Below are positions 8,318 through 15,529 of a DNA stretch of 24,834 nucleotides, piece after piece. Under the pieces are notes generated by a model. It was not told where the DNA came from. It ran no database searches and saw nothing but the letters and a program-made list of their open reading frames with translations. This DNA comes from CAYGKP01 sp964350605 (GTDB lineage Bacteria > Bacteroidota > Bacteroidia > Cytophagales > JAAEPT01): NCBI GenBank assembly GCA_964350605.1, contig CAYGKP010000008.1, positions 1 through 24,834 of the forward strand. The letters are read 5' to 3'. Every line of letters begins with the position of its first letter. Position 1 is the first letter of the stretch. Both the position numbers and the translations under genes were made by a program.

Positions 8318-8339
8318 GTTCCTCGCCCACCCCCTCATC

Positions 8340-8375
8340 AAAAAGGGCCGCCCTGTATCCAGGAAGGCCCTTTTT
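8340..8375. terminator. bidirectional intrinsic terminator
   Basis: AAAAAGGGCC (8340-8349) pairs perfectly with GGCCCTTTTT (8366-8375). The 16-nt loop holds a smaller CCTG/CAGG stem. An A-tract on one side and a T-tract on the other make it usable from both directions. It lies between the convergent DUF721 and SH3-lipoprotein genes. Confidence 0.85.
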
Positions 8376-8405
8376 CGTGGGTCTGCTTGACCTGCCGAAG
8401 ACTGA

Positions 8406-9170
8406 CTAGTCGTAGGCTTCCAGCTTTTCGTTGATCGACTCGGTCGAGCGGGCTTTCAACTCGTTGAGCTCCTCGATCAACTGATCGTAGAACTTCGAAT
8501 TGGTGATGCCTTCCAGCTCCAAGAGTTGCTCGTACTGCTCGATGCCTTTTTTCAGATCCTTGGCAGCAGTGCTTTTGGCCAGTTTGCGCTGGGCCGCCAC
8601 CACCAGATCAATGGCCTCGAACGAAAAGCCTTTGGTGCTTTGCACCCAACCTTTCAGCTTTTTCTCCTCGCCGACCGCTTCGCGCCAGGCTTCCATGCCC
8701 TCTTGGTAGATCGCCACGATCATGCCCGCCTCATAGCTCTCGCCTTTCGGGGTCGAGAAATCGGGGCGTTTGTAAAGGGGAACCTTGGTGAGGGCCACGG
8801 CCTTCATCGCGTCGACCGCGTAGAGGCTTTCCTTCGCCCAGGCTTCCATGCCGTCCGAGAGACGCACTTTCACCCACAGACGGCCATCGGTCGTGGCGGT
8901 GTCGCCGAGCAAGGTGACTTCCTCGCCAAACGCAACAGTGGCGAGCCACTTGCCTTTATCCGAGGGGGTTTCGCGCACCGAGGTGTTCCACAAGGCCACG
9001 GCCTTCTTGCCTTCGTAGGTGCTGGGGGCTTCGTGTTCTTCTTCCTCCGCCAAGGTGTCGGCCACCGCGGTGGAGTCCTCGTCGGTCAAAGAAGAATCGG
9101 TTTCGCCGCCGCACGCGGTAAGCAGAACCCCAAAAAACAGGGCAAGGAGAGGAAAAACGAGTCGGTTCAT
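8406..9170 (-). CDS. lipoprotein with two SH3-like domains
   Basis: This 254-residue secreted lipoprotein has a hydrophobic signal peptide ending in the lipobox LLTAC (Cys20). The mature N-terminus is Ser/Thr/Asp/Glu-rich (21-50). Two SH3-like segments follow. The first (about 55-119) contains WNTSVRETPSDKGKWL and ends LWVKVRLSDGMEAWAKESLY, the classic bacterial SH3_3 pattern. The second (about 122-182) contains VALTKVPLYKRPDF and ends KLKGWVQSTKGF. The C-terminal 70 residues look helical, with charged heptad-like content. Such domains often bind peptidoglycan or protein partners in the envelope; the role here is unknown. It lies 16 bp downstream of another lipoprotein gene on the same strand, so the two are probably one transcript ending at 8340-8375. 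Confidence 0.82.
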   Translation of the reverse strand: MNRLVFPLLALFFGVLLTACGGETDSSLTDEDSTAVADTLAEEEEHEAPSTYEGKKAVALWNTSVRETPSDKGKWLATVAFGEEVTLLGDTATTDGRLWVKVRLSDGMEAWAKESLYAVDAMKAVALTKVPLYKRPDFSTPKGESYEAGMIVAIYQEGMEAWREAVGEEKKLKGWVQSTKGFSFEAIDLVVAAQRKLAKSTAAKDLKKGIEQYEQLLELEGITNSKFYDQLIEELNELKARSTESINEKLEAYD

Positions 9171-9186
9171 CGGTCAGATTGGTTGG

Positions 9187-10035
9187 TTAACTTTTCGGAG
9201 CTTCCGCACCCAAGGTAATGGTTCGCTCCACAATGTTGTAGGCACCGGGCACGGGCTCGCCCATCGCATCGACCAATTCCAACTTGATGGTCGACTCGCC
9301 CAAGGGCAATCCTTGAATGAAATAAGGCTTCCATTCGGTCAGGCGAAGCTCCTCGCCATTGATGGTCGCCTTCACCGTGTAGCCCGTCGGGCTCAGCTCG
9401 GTGTTAATCAAATAGAAGTCCAAGAGCACCTTGGTGGTGTCGTTACCATAATACTCGCCTTTGGGGCGCGAATAGAACATGAGCGGCTCGGTCAGGTCGG
9501 CTTGGCCGGCTGGCTCACCGCCCCCAGCAGTCAGTTTCGTGACCACCGCAGCGCCTTCGTGTTTGAGGCTCTCGTGGTAGGAACGCGAGAGGAACGCCAG
9601 CAAAATGTGCTCGCCAGCGGGAAGTTCGTGCTTGAACTCCGCGGTGTAGTAGGCGGCGTAGGGCTGGTTATCCAAAATGAAGTGGATGTGCTGGCCCTTG
9701 CCCGAATTGGCGCAAAGCTTCATGCCCGCGTCGTCGGTCTGGGCACCGAGCTCGTAGTTCTCGACGTTGAACTTGAAGGGCACCATACCGGGCTTGACCA
9801 TCGCGCCTGAGTCAGGCGAAACGAGTGCGAGGGTTGCATCCGAGAATTCGGGCGAGTCTTTGACGGGGACCAGCATGATGTCGCCCGAAGCGAGCACTTC
9901 AAGAACAGGCTCGGGTAGGGTGTCGGCCACAACCAGGGTATCGGCGGGGTCGCCTTTTTCTTCGCCCTCACCACAGGAGAGGAGTGTAAAGGAGAGTAGG
10001 GAAAAAATTGAAAGGGAACGGAATAGGTGTCGCAT
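9187..10035 (-). CDS. uncharacterised lipoprotein
   Basis: I do not recognise a characterised function. The 282-residue protein starts with a signal peptide ending in lipobox TLLSC (Cys21), followed by an acidic linker rich in repeated ADTL. The mature part looks beta-rich. Around residues 116-148 it has HIHFILDN followed by LPAGEHILLAFLSRSYHES, a pattern reminiscent of DUF4399-like periplasmic domains (conserved HxH, then GxH). The C-terminal part (about 190-275) contains FYLINTELSPTGY and WKPYFIQGLPLGESTIKLEL, which looks like an Ig-like beta sandwich. Its ATG is preceded by a palindrome and a promoter-like element at 10053-10076. The SH3 lipoprotein follows 16 bp later. Localisation to the outer membrane or surface is likely from the lipobox; any ligand is unknown. 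Confidence 0.8.
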   Translation of the reverse strand: MRHLFRSLSIFSLLSFTLLSCGEGEEKGDPADTLVVADTLPEPVLEVLASGDIMLVPVKDSPEFSDATLALVSPDSGAMVKPGMVPFKFNVENYELGAQTDDAGMKLCANSGKGQHIHFILDNQPYAAYYTAEFKHELPAGEHILLAFLSRSYHESLKHEGAAVVTKLTAGGGEPAGQADLTEPLMFYSRPKGEYYGNDTTKVLLDFYLINTELSPTGYTVKATINGEELRLTEWKPYFIQGLPLGESTIKLELVDAMGEPVPGAYNIVERTITLGAEAPKS

Positions 10036-10052
10036 AGGTGGGTTAGTGTAAT

Positions 10053-10060
10053 CAAAGATT
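10053..10060 (-). promoter_or_regulatory. possible -7 element for the lipoprotein pair
   Basis: On the minus strand this reads AATCTTTG, one mismatch from TAnnTTTG, 17 bp upstream of the lipoprotein ATG. It directly abuts the palindrome at 10060-10076. No clear -33 TTG is seen. Confidence 0.3.
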
Positions 10061-10076
10061 CCAGTTCAGAACTGGA
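10060..10076. promoter_or_regulatory. 17-bp perfect palindrome, candidate operator
   Basis: TCCAGTTC-A-GAACTGGA is a perfect inverted repeat with 8-bp arms around one central base. It sits in the 134-bp divergent region between the lipoprotein pair and the oxygenase-chrA pair, directly upstream of the candidate -7 element of the lipoproteins. Arms this short with a single central base cannot form a hairpin loop, so a dimeric DNA-binding protein site is more likely than an RNA structure. Confidence 0.45.
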
Positions 10077-10111
10077 CACCCCTTAAGTTAGAAAAAATGG
10101 CCCGGAAGCTC

Positions 10112-10118
10112 TAGTTTG
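10112..10118 (+). promoter_or_regulatory. possible -7 element for the oxygenase gene
   Basis: TAGTTTG resembles TAnnTTTG with one spacer base missing and lies 51 bp upstream of ATG 10170. The -33 region is weak. Confidence 0.25.
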
Positions 10119-10169
10119 CTGGCCCGCCGCGGCGGATTATCGCGTTTCCTACCCAGACCGACACCCCCG

Positions 10170-11105
10170 ATGAGCCACTGGGACATCCCCAACCTCGATC
10201 TTCAACGCTTCCGCACCACCGACCTGTCGGCCCGCAAAGCATTTGCGGCCGACCTGGGTGCGGCGTTCCGTGAAACGGGCTTTGCCGCCATTCGGGGTCA
10301 CCTGCTCGACGAAGCCTTACAGGCCGACCTACTTCGGGTCACCAAAGCTTTCTTCGCCCTGCCCGATGCGGTCAAGGAACGTTGCCATCACCCAACCTTA
10401 CACGGCCAGCGCGGCTACACCGCCAAACGCCAAGAACACGCCAAGGACAACCCCGCGCCCGACCTCAAGGAGTTTTATCACGTTGGCAACGACTCGTTCG
10501 GCGAAAACCTCTTCCCAGCGGAAGTCGCGGACTTCGAGCGCATCAGCGTCAAAGCCTACGAGGCCCTCGAAGAAACCGGCTTGTTGCTCCTGAAAGCCAT
10601 CGCCCTGCACTTGGGCTTGCCCGAGGATTATTTTAAAGACAAAGCCCGAGGTGGAAACAGCATCCTGCGCCTGATCCACTACTTCCCCCTGGACCAAGAA
10701 AACTTGGAGCCCGGCGCAGTACGCGCCGCAGCCCACGGCGACATCAACTTGATTACCCTTCTGATGGGTGCCAGTGCGGCTGGGCTGGAATTGCTGCGTG
10801 CCGACGGGACGTGGGTGCCCATCACGGCCCTGCCCGGCTACCTGATCGTGAACGTCGGCGACATGCTGGCCCGGTTGACCAACGAGGTGCTGCCCTCCAC
10901 CGTCCACCGGGTCATCAACCCCGAGAACGAGGACCTGAGCCAACCGCGCTTCTCGATGCCCTTCTTCCTGCACCCAAAGCCGGAGATGGCCCTCAATTGC
11001 CTACCCGAGTGCGTCTCGGCCAGCCAGCCCAAAAAATACCCGGACATCAACGCGGGCGATTTTCTTACCCAGCGTCTGGTCGAGATCGGCCTGATTAAAA
11101 GCTAG
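10170..11105 (+). CDS. 2-oxoglutarate/Fe(II)-dependent oxygenase, isopenicillin N synthase-like
   Basis: The 311-residue protein has the DIOX_N-type N-terminal region (DLGAAFRETGFAAIRGH, about 28-44, and FFALPDAVKERC) followed by a double-stranded beta-helix core. Iron ligands are His189-x-Asp191 and His246. The co-substrate motif is Arg260-x-Ser262, the usual 2OG-binding pair. Late motifs are GYLIVNVGDMLARLTN and HRVIN. The presence of RxS fits both 2OG users and isopenicillin N synthase relatives. The substrate is unknown, and no NRPS or antibiotic genes are nearby, so beta-lactam synthesis is unlikely. The chosen start is ATG 10170 (MSHWDIPNLDL), rather than an upstream TTG at 10116 that adds a low-complexity arginine/proline stretch. 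The stop is 3 bp before the chromate-transporter start, so the two are almost certainly co-translated. Confidence 0.87.
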   Translation: MSHWDIPNLDLQRFRTTDLSARKAFAADLGAAFRETGFAAIRGHLLDEALQADLLRVTKAFFALPDAVKERCHHPTLHGQRGYTAKRQEHAKDNPAPDLKEFYHVGNDSFGENLFPAEVADFERISVKAYEALEETGLLLLKAIALHLGLPEDYFKDKARGGNSILRLIHYFPLDQENLEPGAVRAAAHGDINLITLLMGASAAGLELLRADGTWVPITALPGYLIVNVGDMLARLTNEVLPSTVHRVINPENEDLSQPRFSMPFFLHPKPEMALNCLPECVSASQPKKYPDINAGDFLTQRLVEIGLIKS

Positions 11106-11108
11106 TCA

Positions 11109-12341
11109 ATGGCCAAGGTTCGCCGCATCCGCTGGATCATTTTCCTTCGGGAAGTCTTGGTGTTGGCGGTCACTGCCTTCGGGGGGCCGCAAGCCCACGT
11201 GGCCATGATGTTCGAACGCCTGGTCGAGCGGCGCGGCTACTTGACCGAAGACGAACTGATCGAACTCAACGCCCTGTGCTCCATCCTGCCGGGGCCCACC
11301 AGCACGCAAACCATCACGGCGATCGGCTACCGACTGGGCGGCCCGAACCTTGCCTACCTCACCCTTCTGGTCTGGTGCCTGCCCGCCGTTTCGGCGATGA
11401 TCTTCATTGCGCTGATCATCACCCAACTCGATGCCCAAGGCGTCTCGCTGGGCTTCGCGCGCTACATCCAACCGATGGCCGTGGGCATCATTGCTTATGC
11501 GGGCTACAAAATCGCGACCCGCGTGGTGACCACTGGGCGGGGCATCGTCCTGATGGTGCTGGCCGCGCTGATCGCCTACGCAGCGGCCCTTCTGTTTCGC
11601 GGCGAACTTTGGGTCTCGATCCTCTACCCCGTCTTGCTGCTCGCCGGGGGGTTCGTCACGGGGACGGATTACAAGAAACAGGAACAAGTTGCCCTCGAAC
11701 CGCTAAAGATTCACTGGGGCAATTTTATTGTCTGGATCGGGGTGTTTGCAGGGGCCGCGCTGCTGGGGAACCTGCTGTCCAGCAAGCTGATCCTCTTGTT
11801 CGAGAACTTCTATCGCAACGGCAGCTTGGTGTTCGGCGGGGGCCAGGTGCTGATCCCACTGATGAAGGTTGAGTTCGTCGACTACAAGCACTTTTTGACC
11901 GAGGAGCAATTCCTCACGGGCATCGCCACGGGCCAAGCCATGCCGGGACCTGTTTTCTCGGTATCGGGCTATTTAGGCGCCCTTTCGATGCAGGACCGCG
12001 GCCCGGCCATGCAGTTTGCCGCCGGGTGGATTTCGGCCGCAGGGCTGTTCTTGCCGGGCACCTTTCTGATCTTTTTTGTCTACCGCTTCTGGGCCCAACT
12101 CAAGCAATACCGCACGGTGCGCGCCGCGCTCGAAGGAGTCAATGCCGTTTCCTGCGGGCTAATCCTCTCGGTCGCCGTGGTGCTGCTTGAACCCTACGAA
12201 TTGCTCCTACCCCGCTTTGACGGCTTCCTGAATTTGGGGCTCGTGGTGGCGACCTTTTTGGTCTTACTGCTCACCAAAATCCCCGTGCCCTTCCTTATTC
12301 TGGGGGGCCTAATGGCCGGCGTGATAGTCGAGTACTTCTAG
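11109..12341 (+). CDS. chrA: chromate transporter family (CHR) protein
   Basis: This 410-residue membrane protein is made of two homologous halves, as in long-chain CHR proteins. The first half opens with REVLVLAVTAFGGPQAHVAMM and carries LCSILPGPTSTQT. The second half has FGGGQVLIPLM and the matching TGIATGQAMPGPVFSVSGYLG. These are the CHR signature FGGP/PGP pairs. About 10 membrane segments are visible. Known members export chromate, or act on other anions; substrate here is not proven, and the neighbouring oxygenase does not indicate metal resistance. ATG 11109 is 3 bp after the oxygenase stop. The 3' end runs 33 bp into the convergent rfbA gene, leaving no room for a terminator between them. 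Confidence 0.87.
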   Translation: MAKVRRIRWIIFLREVLVLAVTAFGGPQAHVAMMFERLVERRGYLTEDELIELNALCSILPGPTSTQTITAIGYRLGGPNLAYLTLLVWCLPAVSAMIFIALIITQLDAQGVSLGFARYIQPMAVGIIAYAGYKIATRVVTTGRGIVLMVLAALIAYAAALLFRGELWVSILYPVLLLAGGFVTGTDYKKQEQVALEPLKIHWGNFIVWIGVFAGAALLGNLLSSKLILLFENFYRNGSLVFGGGQVLIPLMKVEFVDYKHFLTEEQFLTGIATGQAMPGPVFSVSGYLGALSMQDRGPAMQFAAGWISAAGLFLPGTFLIFFVYRFWAQLKQYRTVRAALEGVNAVSCGLILSVAVVLLEPYELLLPRFDGFLNLGLVVATFLVLLLTKIPVPFLILGGLMAGVIVEYF

Positions 12342-13184
12342 GAGGTACTTCCCGTAGCCACTCTTCACCAAGGGCTCGGCGAGCTTGCGCACCTGCGCCT
12401 CGTCGATGAAGCCCATGCGATAGGCCACCTCCTCGATGCACCCGACCTTCAGGCCCTGGCGATCCTCGATCACTTGGACGAACTGTCCGGCTTGCATGAG
12501 GGATTCGTGCGTGCCCGTGTCGAGCCACGCCGTACCCCGGTCGAGCACGCCCACTTGCAGTTCCCCGCGCTTCAAGTACTCGCGGTTCACGTCGGTGATC
12601 TCCAACTCGCCACGCCGGCTGGGCTTCAAGTTCTTTGCGATCTCAACCACCTGGTTGTCGTAGAAATAGAGGCCCGGCACCGCGAAGTGGCTCTTCGGCT
12701 TCTCGGGCTTCTCTTCGATGGAAAGGACGTTGCCTACTTTGTCGAACTCGACCACGCCATAGCGCTCGGGGTCGTGGACATGATAGGCAAAGACCACCCC
12801 GCCTTTCGGATCGCTTTTCGACTGGAGCAGCTTGGCCATGCCCGAGCCGTAGAAAATGTTGTCGCCCAAGACCAGGGCCACCTTCTCGTCGCCAATGAAA
12901 TCGGCACCAATGATGAACGCTTGCGCGAGACCATCGGGGCTGGGTTGTTCGGCATAGGTAAATTCGCAGCCCAGGCTTTTTCCGTCGCCGAGCAGCTTTT
13001 TGAAATGGGGCAGGTCGTGGGGCGTGGAGATGATCAAAATCTCGCGGATCCCCGAGAGCATCAGGGTCGAGAGCGGATAATAGATCATCGGCTTGTCATA
13101 GACAGGCATGAGCTGTTTGCTGACCGCGAGGGTCAGGGGGTGCAAGCGCGTGCCCGAGCCGCCGGCGAGGATGATGCCTTTCAT
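12309..13184 (-). CDS. rfbA: glucose-1-phosphate thymidylyltransferase
   Basis: RfbA/RmlA makes dTDP-glucose from glucose 1-phosphate and dTTP. The 291-residue length is typical. The N-terminus has the nucleotidyltransferase signature ILAGGSGTRLHPLT (5-18) followed by KQLMPVYDKPMIYYPLSTLM (23-42). Further landmarks are LVLGDNIFYG, VEFD, the SIEEKPEKPKS segment, PGLYFYDN, and RGTAWLDTGTHESL near the C-terminus. It is the last gene of the five-gene nucleotide-sugar operon, 19 bp after rfbB. The final 33 bp overlap the end of the convergent chrA gene; the protein end GYGKYLLEVLDYHAGH is still of normal length, so the overlap does not look like a truncation. Confidence 0.95.
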   Translation of the reverse strand: MKGIILAGGSGTRLHPLTLAVSKQLMPVYDKPMIYYPLSTLMLSGIREILIISTPHDLPHFKKLLGDGKSLGCEFTYAEQPSPDGLAQAFIIGADFIGDEKVALVLGDNIFYGSGMAKLLQSKSDPKGGVVFAYHVHDPERYGVVEFDKVGNVLSIEEKPEKPKSHFAVPGLYFYDNQVVEIAKNLKPSRRGELEITDVNREYLKRGELQVGVLDRGTAWLDTGTHESLMQAGQFVQVIEDRQGLKVGCIEEVAYRMGFIDEAQVRKLAEPLVKSGYGKYLLEVLDYHAGH

Positions 13185-13203
13185 GGTCGCGTAAGTTGGT
13201 CCG

Positions 13204-14265
13204 TTACCGGTTTTCGTACATGTCCTGGTAATACTTCTGGTAAGCCCCTGAAGTGACGCCTTTCAACCAGTCTTCGTTCTCCAGGTACCAGTCGATGGTT
13301 TTCGAGAGGCCAACCTCGAAGGTCAGCGAGGGCTCCCAACCCAGTTCCTTTTCGATTTTTTCCGGCTCGATGGCGTAACGCAAATCATGGCCCGCCCGGT
13401 CGGTTACATAGGTGATCAGCTTGTCGGAATGGCCCTTTTCGTTGCCCAGTTTTTGATCGGTCAGTTCGATGAGGAGCTTGACAAGCGCGATGTTCGTCCA
13501 CTCGTTTTTCCCGCCGATGTTATAGGTTTCGCCGTTGCGCCCCTTGTGGAACACCTCGTCGATGGCCGCCGCGTGGTCCTCGACAAACAGCCAATCGCGA
13601 ACGTTCTCGCCCTTGCCATAAACAGGCAGCGGCTTGCCCTGGCGGATGTTGTGGATGAACAGCGGGATCAGCTTTTCGGGGAATTGGTTGGGCCCGTAGT
13701 TGTTCGAGCAGTTCGAGATGACAATCGGCAGCTTGTAGGTGTTCGTCCAGGCCCGCACGAAGTGATCCGAAGAGGCTTTGGAAGCCGAGTACGGCGACTG
13801 GGGGTCGTAGGGTGTGGTCTCGTAAAAGAAGCCCCCGTCGTGCAGCGAGCCGTACACTTCATCGGTCGAGACGTGGTAGAACCGCTTGCTGTCCATCTTG
13901 TCCTTCCAGGCTTTGGAAGCAGCGATCAGCAGTTGAACGGTGCCCAGCACGTTGGTCTGAACAAATTCCAGCGGCGCAGCAATCGAGCGGTCCACGTGCG
14001 ACTCGGCCGCCAGGTGGATCACCCCATCAATGGACAGCTCCTTGAACAACCGGTCAAGCATCGCGCCGTCCAAAATATCGCCCTTCACAAAGCGATAATT
14101 CGAGGCATCCTCCACATCGGCGAGGTTCTGCAAGTTGCCCGCATAGGTCAGCGCATCGAGGTTCACGATCCGATACTTCGGATAGCGCGTCACCAAACGG
14201 CGCACCACGTGCGAGCCAATGAAGCCGGCCCCGCCGGTGACTAGAATCGTTCGTTCAAATCCCAT
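13204..14265 (-). CDS. rfbB: dTDP-glucose 4,6-dehydratase
   Basis: RfbB/RmlB converts dTDP-glucose to dTDP-4-keto-6-deoxyglucose, the precursor of rhamnose and many 6-deoxy or amino sugars. The 353-residue extended short-chain dehydrogenase has the NAD-binding TGGAGFIGSH (10-19), LAAESHVDRS (85-94), the catalytic STDEVYG (133-139) and YSASK (Tyr159, Lys163), and NCSNNYGPNQFPEKL. It follows the UDP-HexNAc dehydrogenase gene by 16 bp and precedes rfbA by 19 bp. rfbC and rfbD, needed for dTDP-rhamnose, are absent from this block, so the final sugar cannot be stated. Start is ATG 14263-14265. Confidence 0.95.
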   Translation of the reverse strand: MGFERTILVTGGAGFIGSHVVRRLVTRYPKYRIVNLDALTYAGNLQNLADVEDASNYRFVKGDILDGAMLDRLFKELSIDGVIHLAAESHVDRSIAAPLEFVQTNVLGTVQLLIAASKAWKDKMDSKRFYHVSTDEVYGSLHDGGFFYETTPYDPQSPYSASKASSDHFVRAWTNTYKLPIVISNCSNNYGPNQFPEKLIPLFIHNIRQGKPLPVYGKGENVRDWLFVEDHAAAIDEVFHKGRNGETYNIGGKNEWTNIALVKLLIELTDQKLGNEKGHSDKLITYVTDRAGHDLRYAIEPEKIEKELGWEPSLTFEVGLSKTIDWYLENEDWLKGVTSGAYQKYYQDMYENR

Positions 14266-14281
14266 CTTCGTATCGGTCTGC

Positions 14282-15529
14282 TTACAGACTCCAGTAGTTC
14301 AGTTCCGTGATCTGACCTTTGTATCGCCCTTTGAGGTCGGCCAGCAGCGCACCCGGTGCGGCCCACTGCAAAAACCAGTCCGCGGGCTGGTCGAGGTAGG
14401 CCTGGTGGGCAACCGCCAGCACGATGAGTGAATACGTGCCGCTCGGACTTGTGAGCGCAAGATGACATTCTTTCTCCACTTGCCGGGGATCGGCCAGGGG
14501 ATCGGTTAGGTCCACCTGCATCCCCGCGCGCTGCAATCCCTGGACCAAATCGACCACTCGGGTGTTGCGCACGTCGGCCACGTCTTCCTTAAAGGTCGCC
14601 CCCAGCACCAACGCCCGGCTGTCTTTCGGCGTGTGGCCCAATGCTTCCAATTTTGCCGCAAGTGTTTGAGCCACGTAGCTGCCCATCTGGTCATTGACCG
14701 CGCGCCCGGCTAGAATGACCTGCGGCTCATGGCCCACTTCGCGGGCTTTGTGGGTCAAATAATAGGGGTCGACCCCAATGCAATGCCCGCCCACCAGGCC
14801 CGGCTCGAAGGGCCAGAAATTCCACTTGGTCTTGGCGGCGGTCAGCACCTGCTGGGTGTCGAGGCCCAGCTTCTCGAAGAGCATCGACAATTCGTTCATC
14901 AAGGCGATGTTCAGGTCGCGCTGGGTGTTCTCGATCACCTTGGCGGCTTCGGCCACCTCGATGCTCGAACAGCGGTGGACCCCAGCCTTGACCACGGTTT
15001 CGTACACCTCGGCAATCGCCTGCGTCGCAAGTTCACAGCAGCCGGACACCAACTTGACCACCGACTCCAACCCGTGGGCCGGATCGCCCGGATTGATGCG
15101 TTCGGGCGAGTAGCCAAACCAAAAGTCTTGGGTGGCCTTCAGGCCGGATTGGGCTTCCAGGATGGGCACACACGCCTCGCGGGTGCAGCCGGGATAGACC
15201 GTCGACTCGAACACCACGATGTCGCCCTTCGAAAGCCCTGCGCCGACCACTTCGCACGCCTTCTTCAGCGGACCCAAGTCGGGGCGCTTCTCGGCATCTA
15301 CCGGCGTGGGGACTGCGACAATGTAAAAGCTGCAACCCGACAGCGCAGCGGGATCATCGCTCAAGGCAAAGGGCAGGTCTTCGGACCGCAGCTGCGCCAA
15401 CCGCTCGGGGTCGATCTCGTGGCCCACCACCTCAAAATGCGCCGAAAACGCCCGCGCCACCGGGCGACCCACATAGCCCAGGCCCACGACGCCTAACGAG
15501 GCTTGCCGGGCCGCGAGCCGCTGGATCAT
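14282..15529 (-). CDS. UDP-N-acetylhexosamine 6-dehydrogenase (TviB/WbpO type)
   Basis: This enzyme oxidises C6 of a UDP-N-acetylhexosamine to the uronic acid with NAD. The 415-residue protein has the Rossmann motif GVVGLGYVG (13-21), FESTVYPGCT (108-116), SPERINPGD (141-149), and PFEPGLVGGHCIGVDPYY with catalytic Cys250. The PGLVGGHCIGVDPYYL form is that of TviB and WbpO (Vi antigen and O-antigen pathways), distinct from Ugd-type GGSCFPKD. Whether it acts on UDP-GlcNAc or UDP-GalNAc is open. I start it at ATG 15527-15529, overlapping the TGA of the decarboxylase gene as ATGA; the frame extends to 15598, but the extra 23 residues precede the Rossmann fold without family support. Translational coupling to the decarboxylase is likely. 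Confidence 0.88.
   Translation of the reverse strand: MIQRLAARQASLGVVGLGYVGRPVARAFSAHFEVVGHEIDPERLAQLRSEDLPFALSDDPAALSGCSFYIVAVPTPVDAEKRPDLGPLKKACEVVGAGLSKGDIVVFESTVYPGCTREACVPILEAQSGLKATQDFWFGYSPERINPGDPAHGLESVVKLVSGCCELATQAIAEVYETVVKAGVHRCSSIEVAEAAKVIENTQRDLNIALMNELSMLFEKLGLDTQQVLTAAKTKWNFWPFEPGLVGGHCIGVDPYYLTHKAREVGHEPQVILAGRAVNDQMGSYVAQTLAAKLEALGHTPKDSRALVLGATFKEDVADVRNTRVVDLVQGLQRAGMQVDLTDPLADPRQVEKECHLALTSPSGTYSLIVLAVAHQAYLDQPADWFLQWAAPGALLADLKGRYKGQITELNYWSL

Noticed and set aside
10170..11105. True isopenicillin N synthase
   Set aside because: The fold and iron ligands agree, but no NRPS or beta-lactam genes are near, and this broad family covers many other oxygenases.
12474..13256. 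260-codon + strand frame across rfbA and the rfbB end
   Set aside because: Antisense to strongly conserved rfbA; no start context and no family features.
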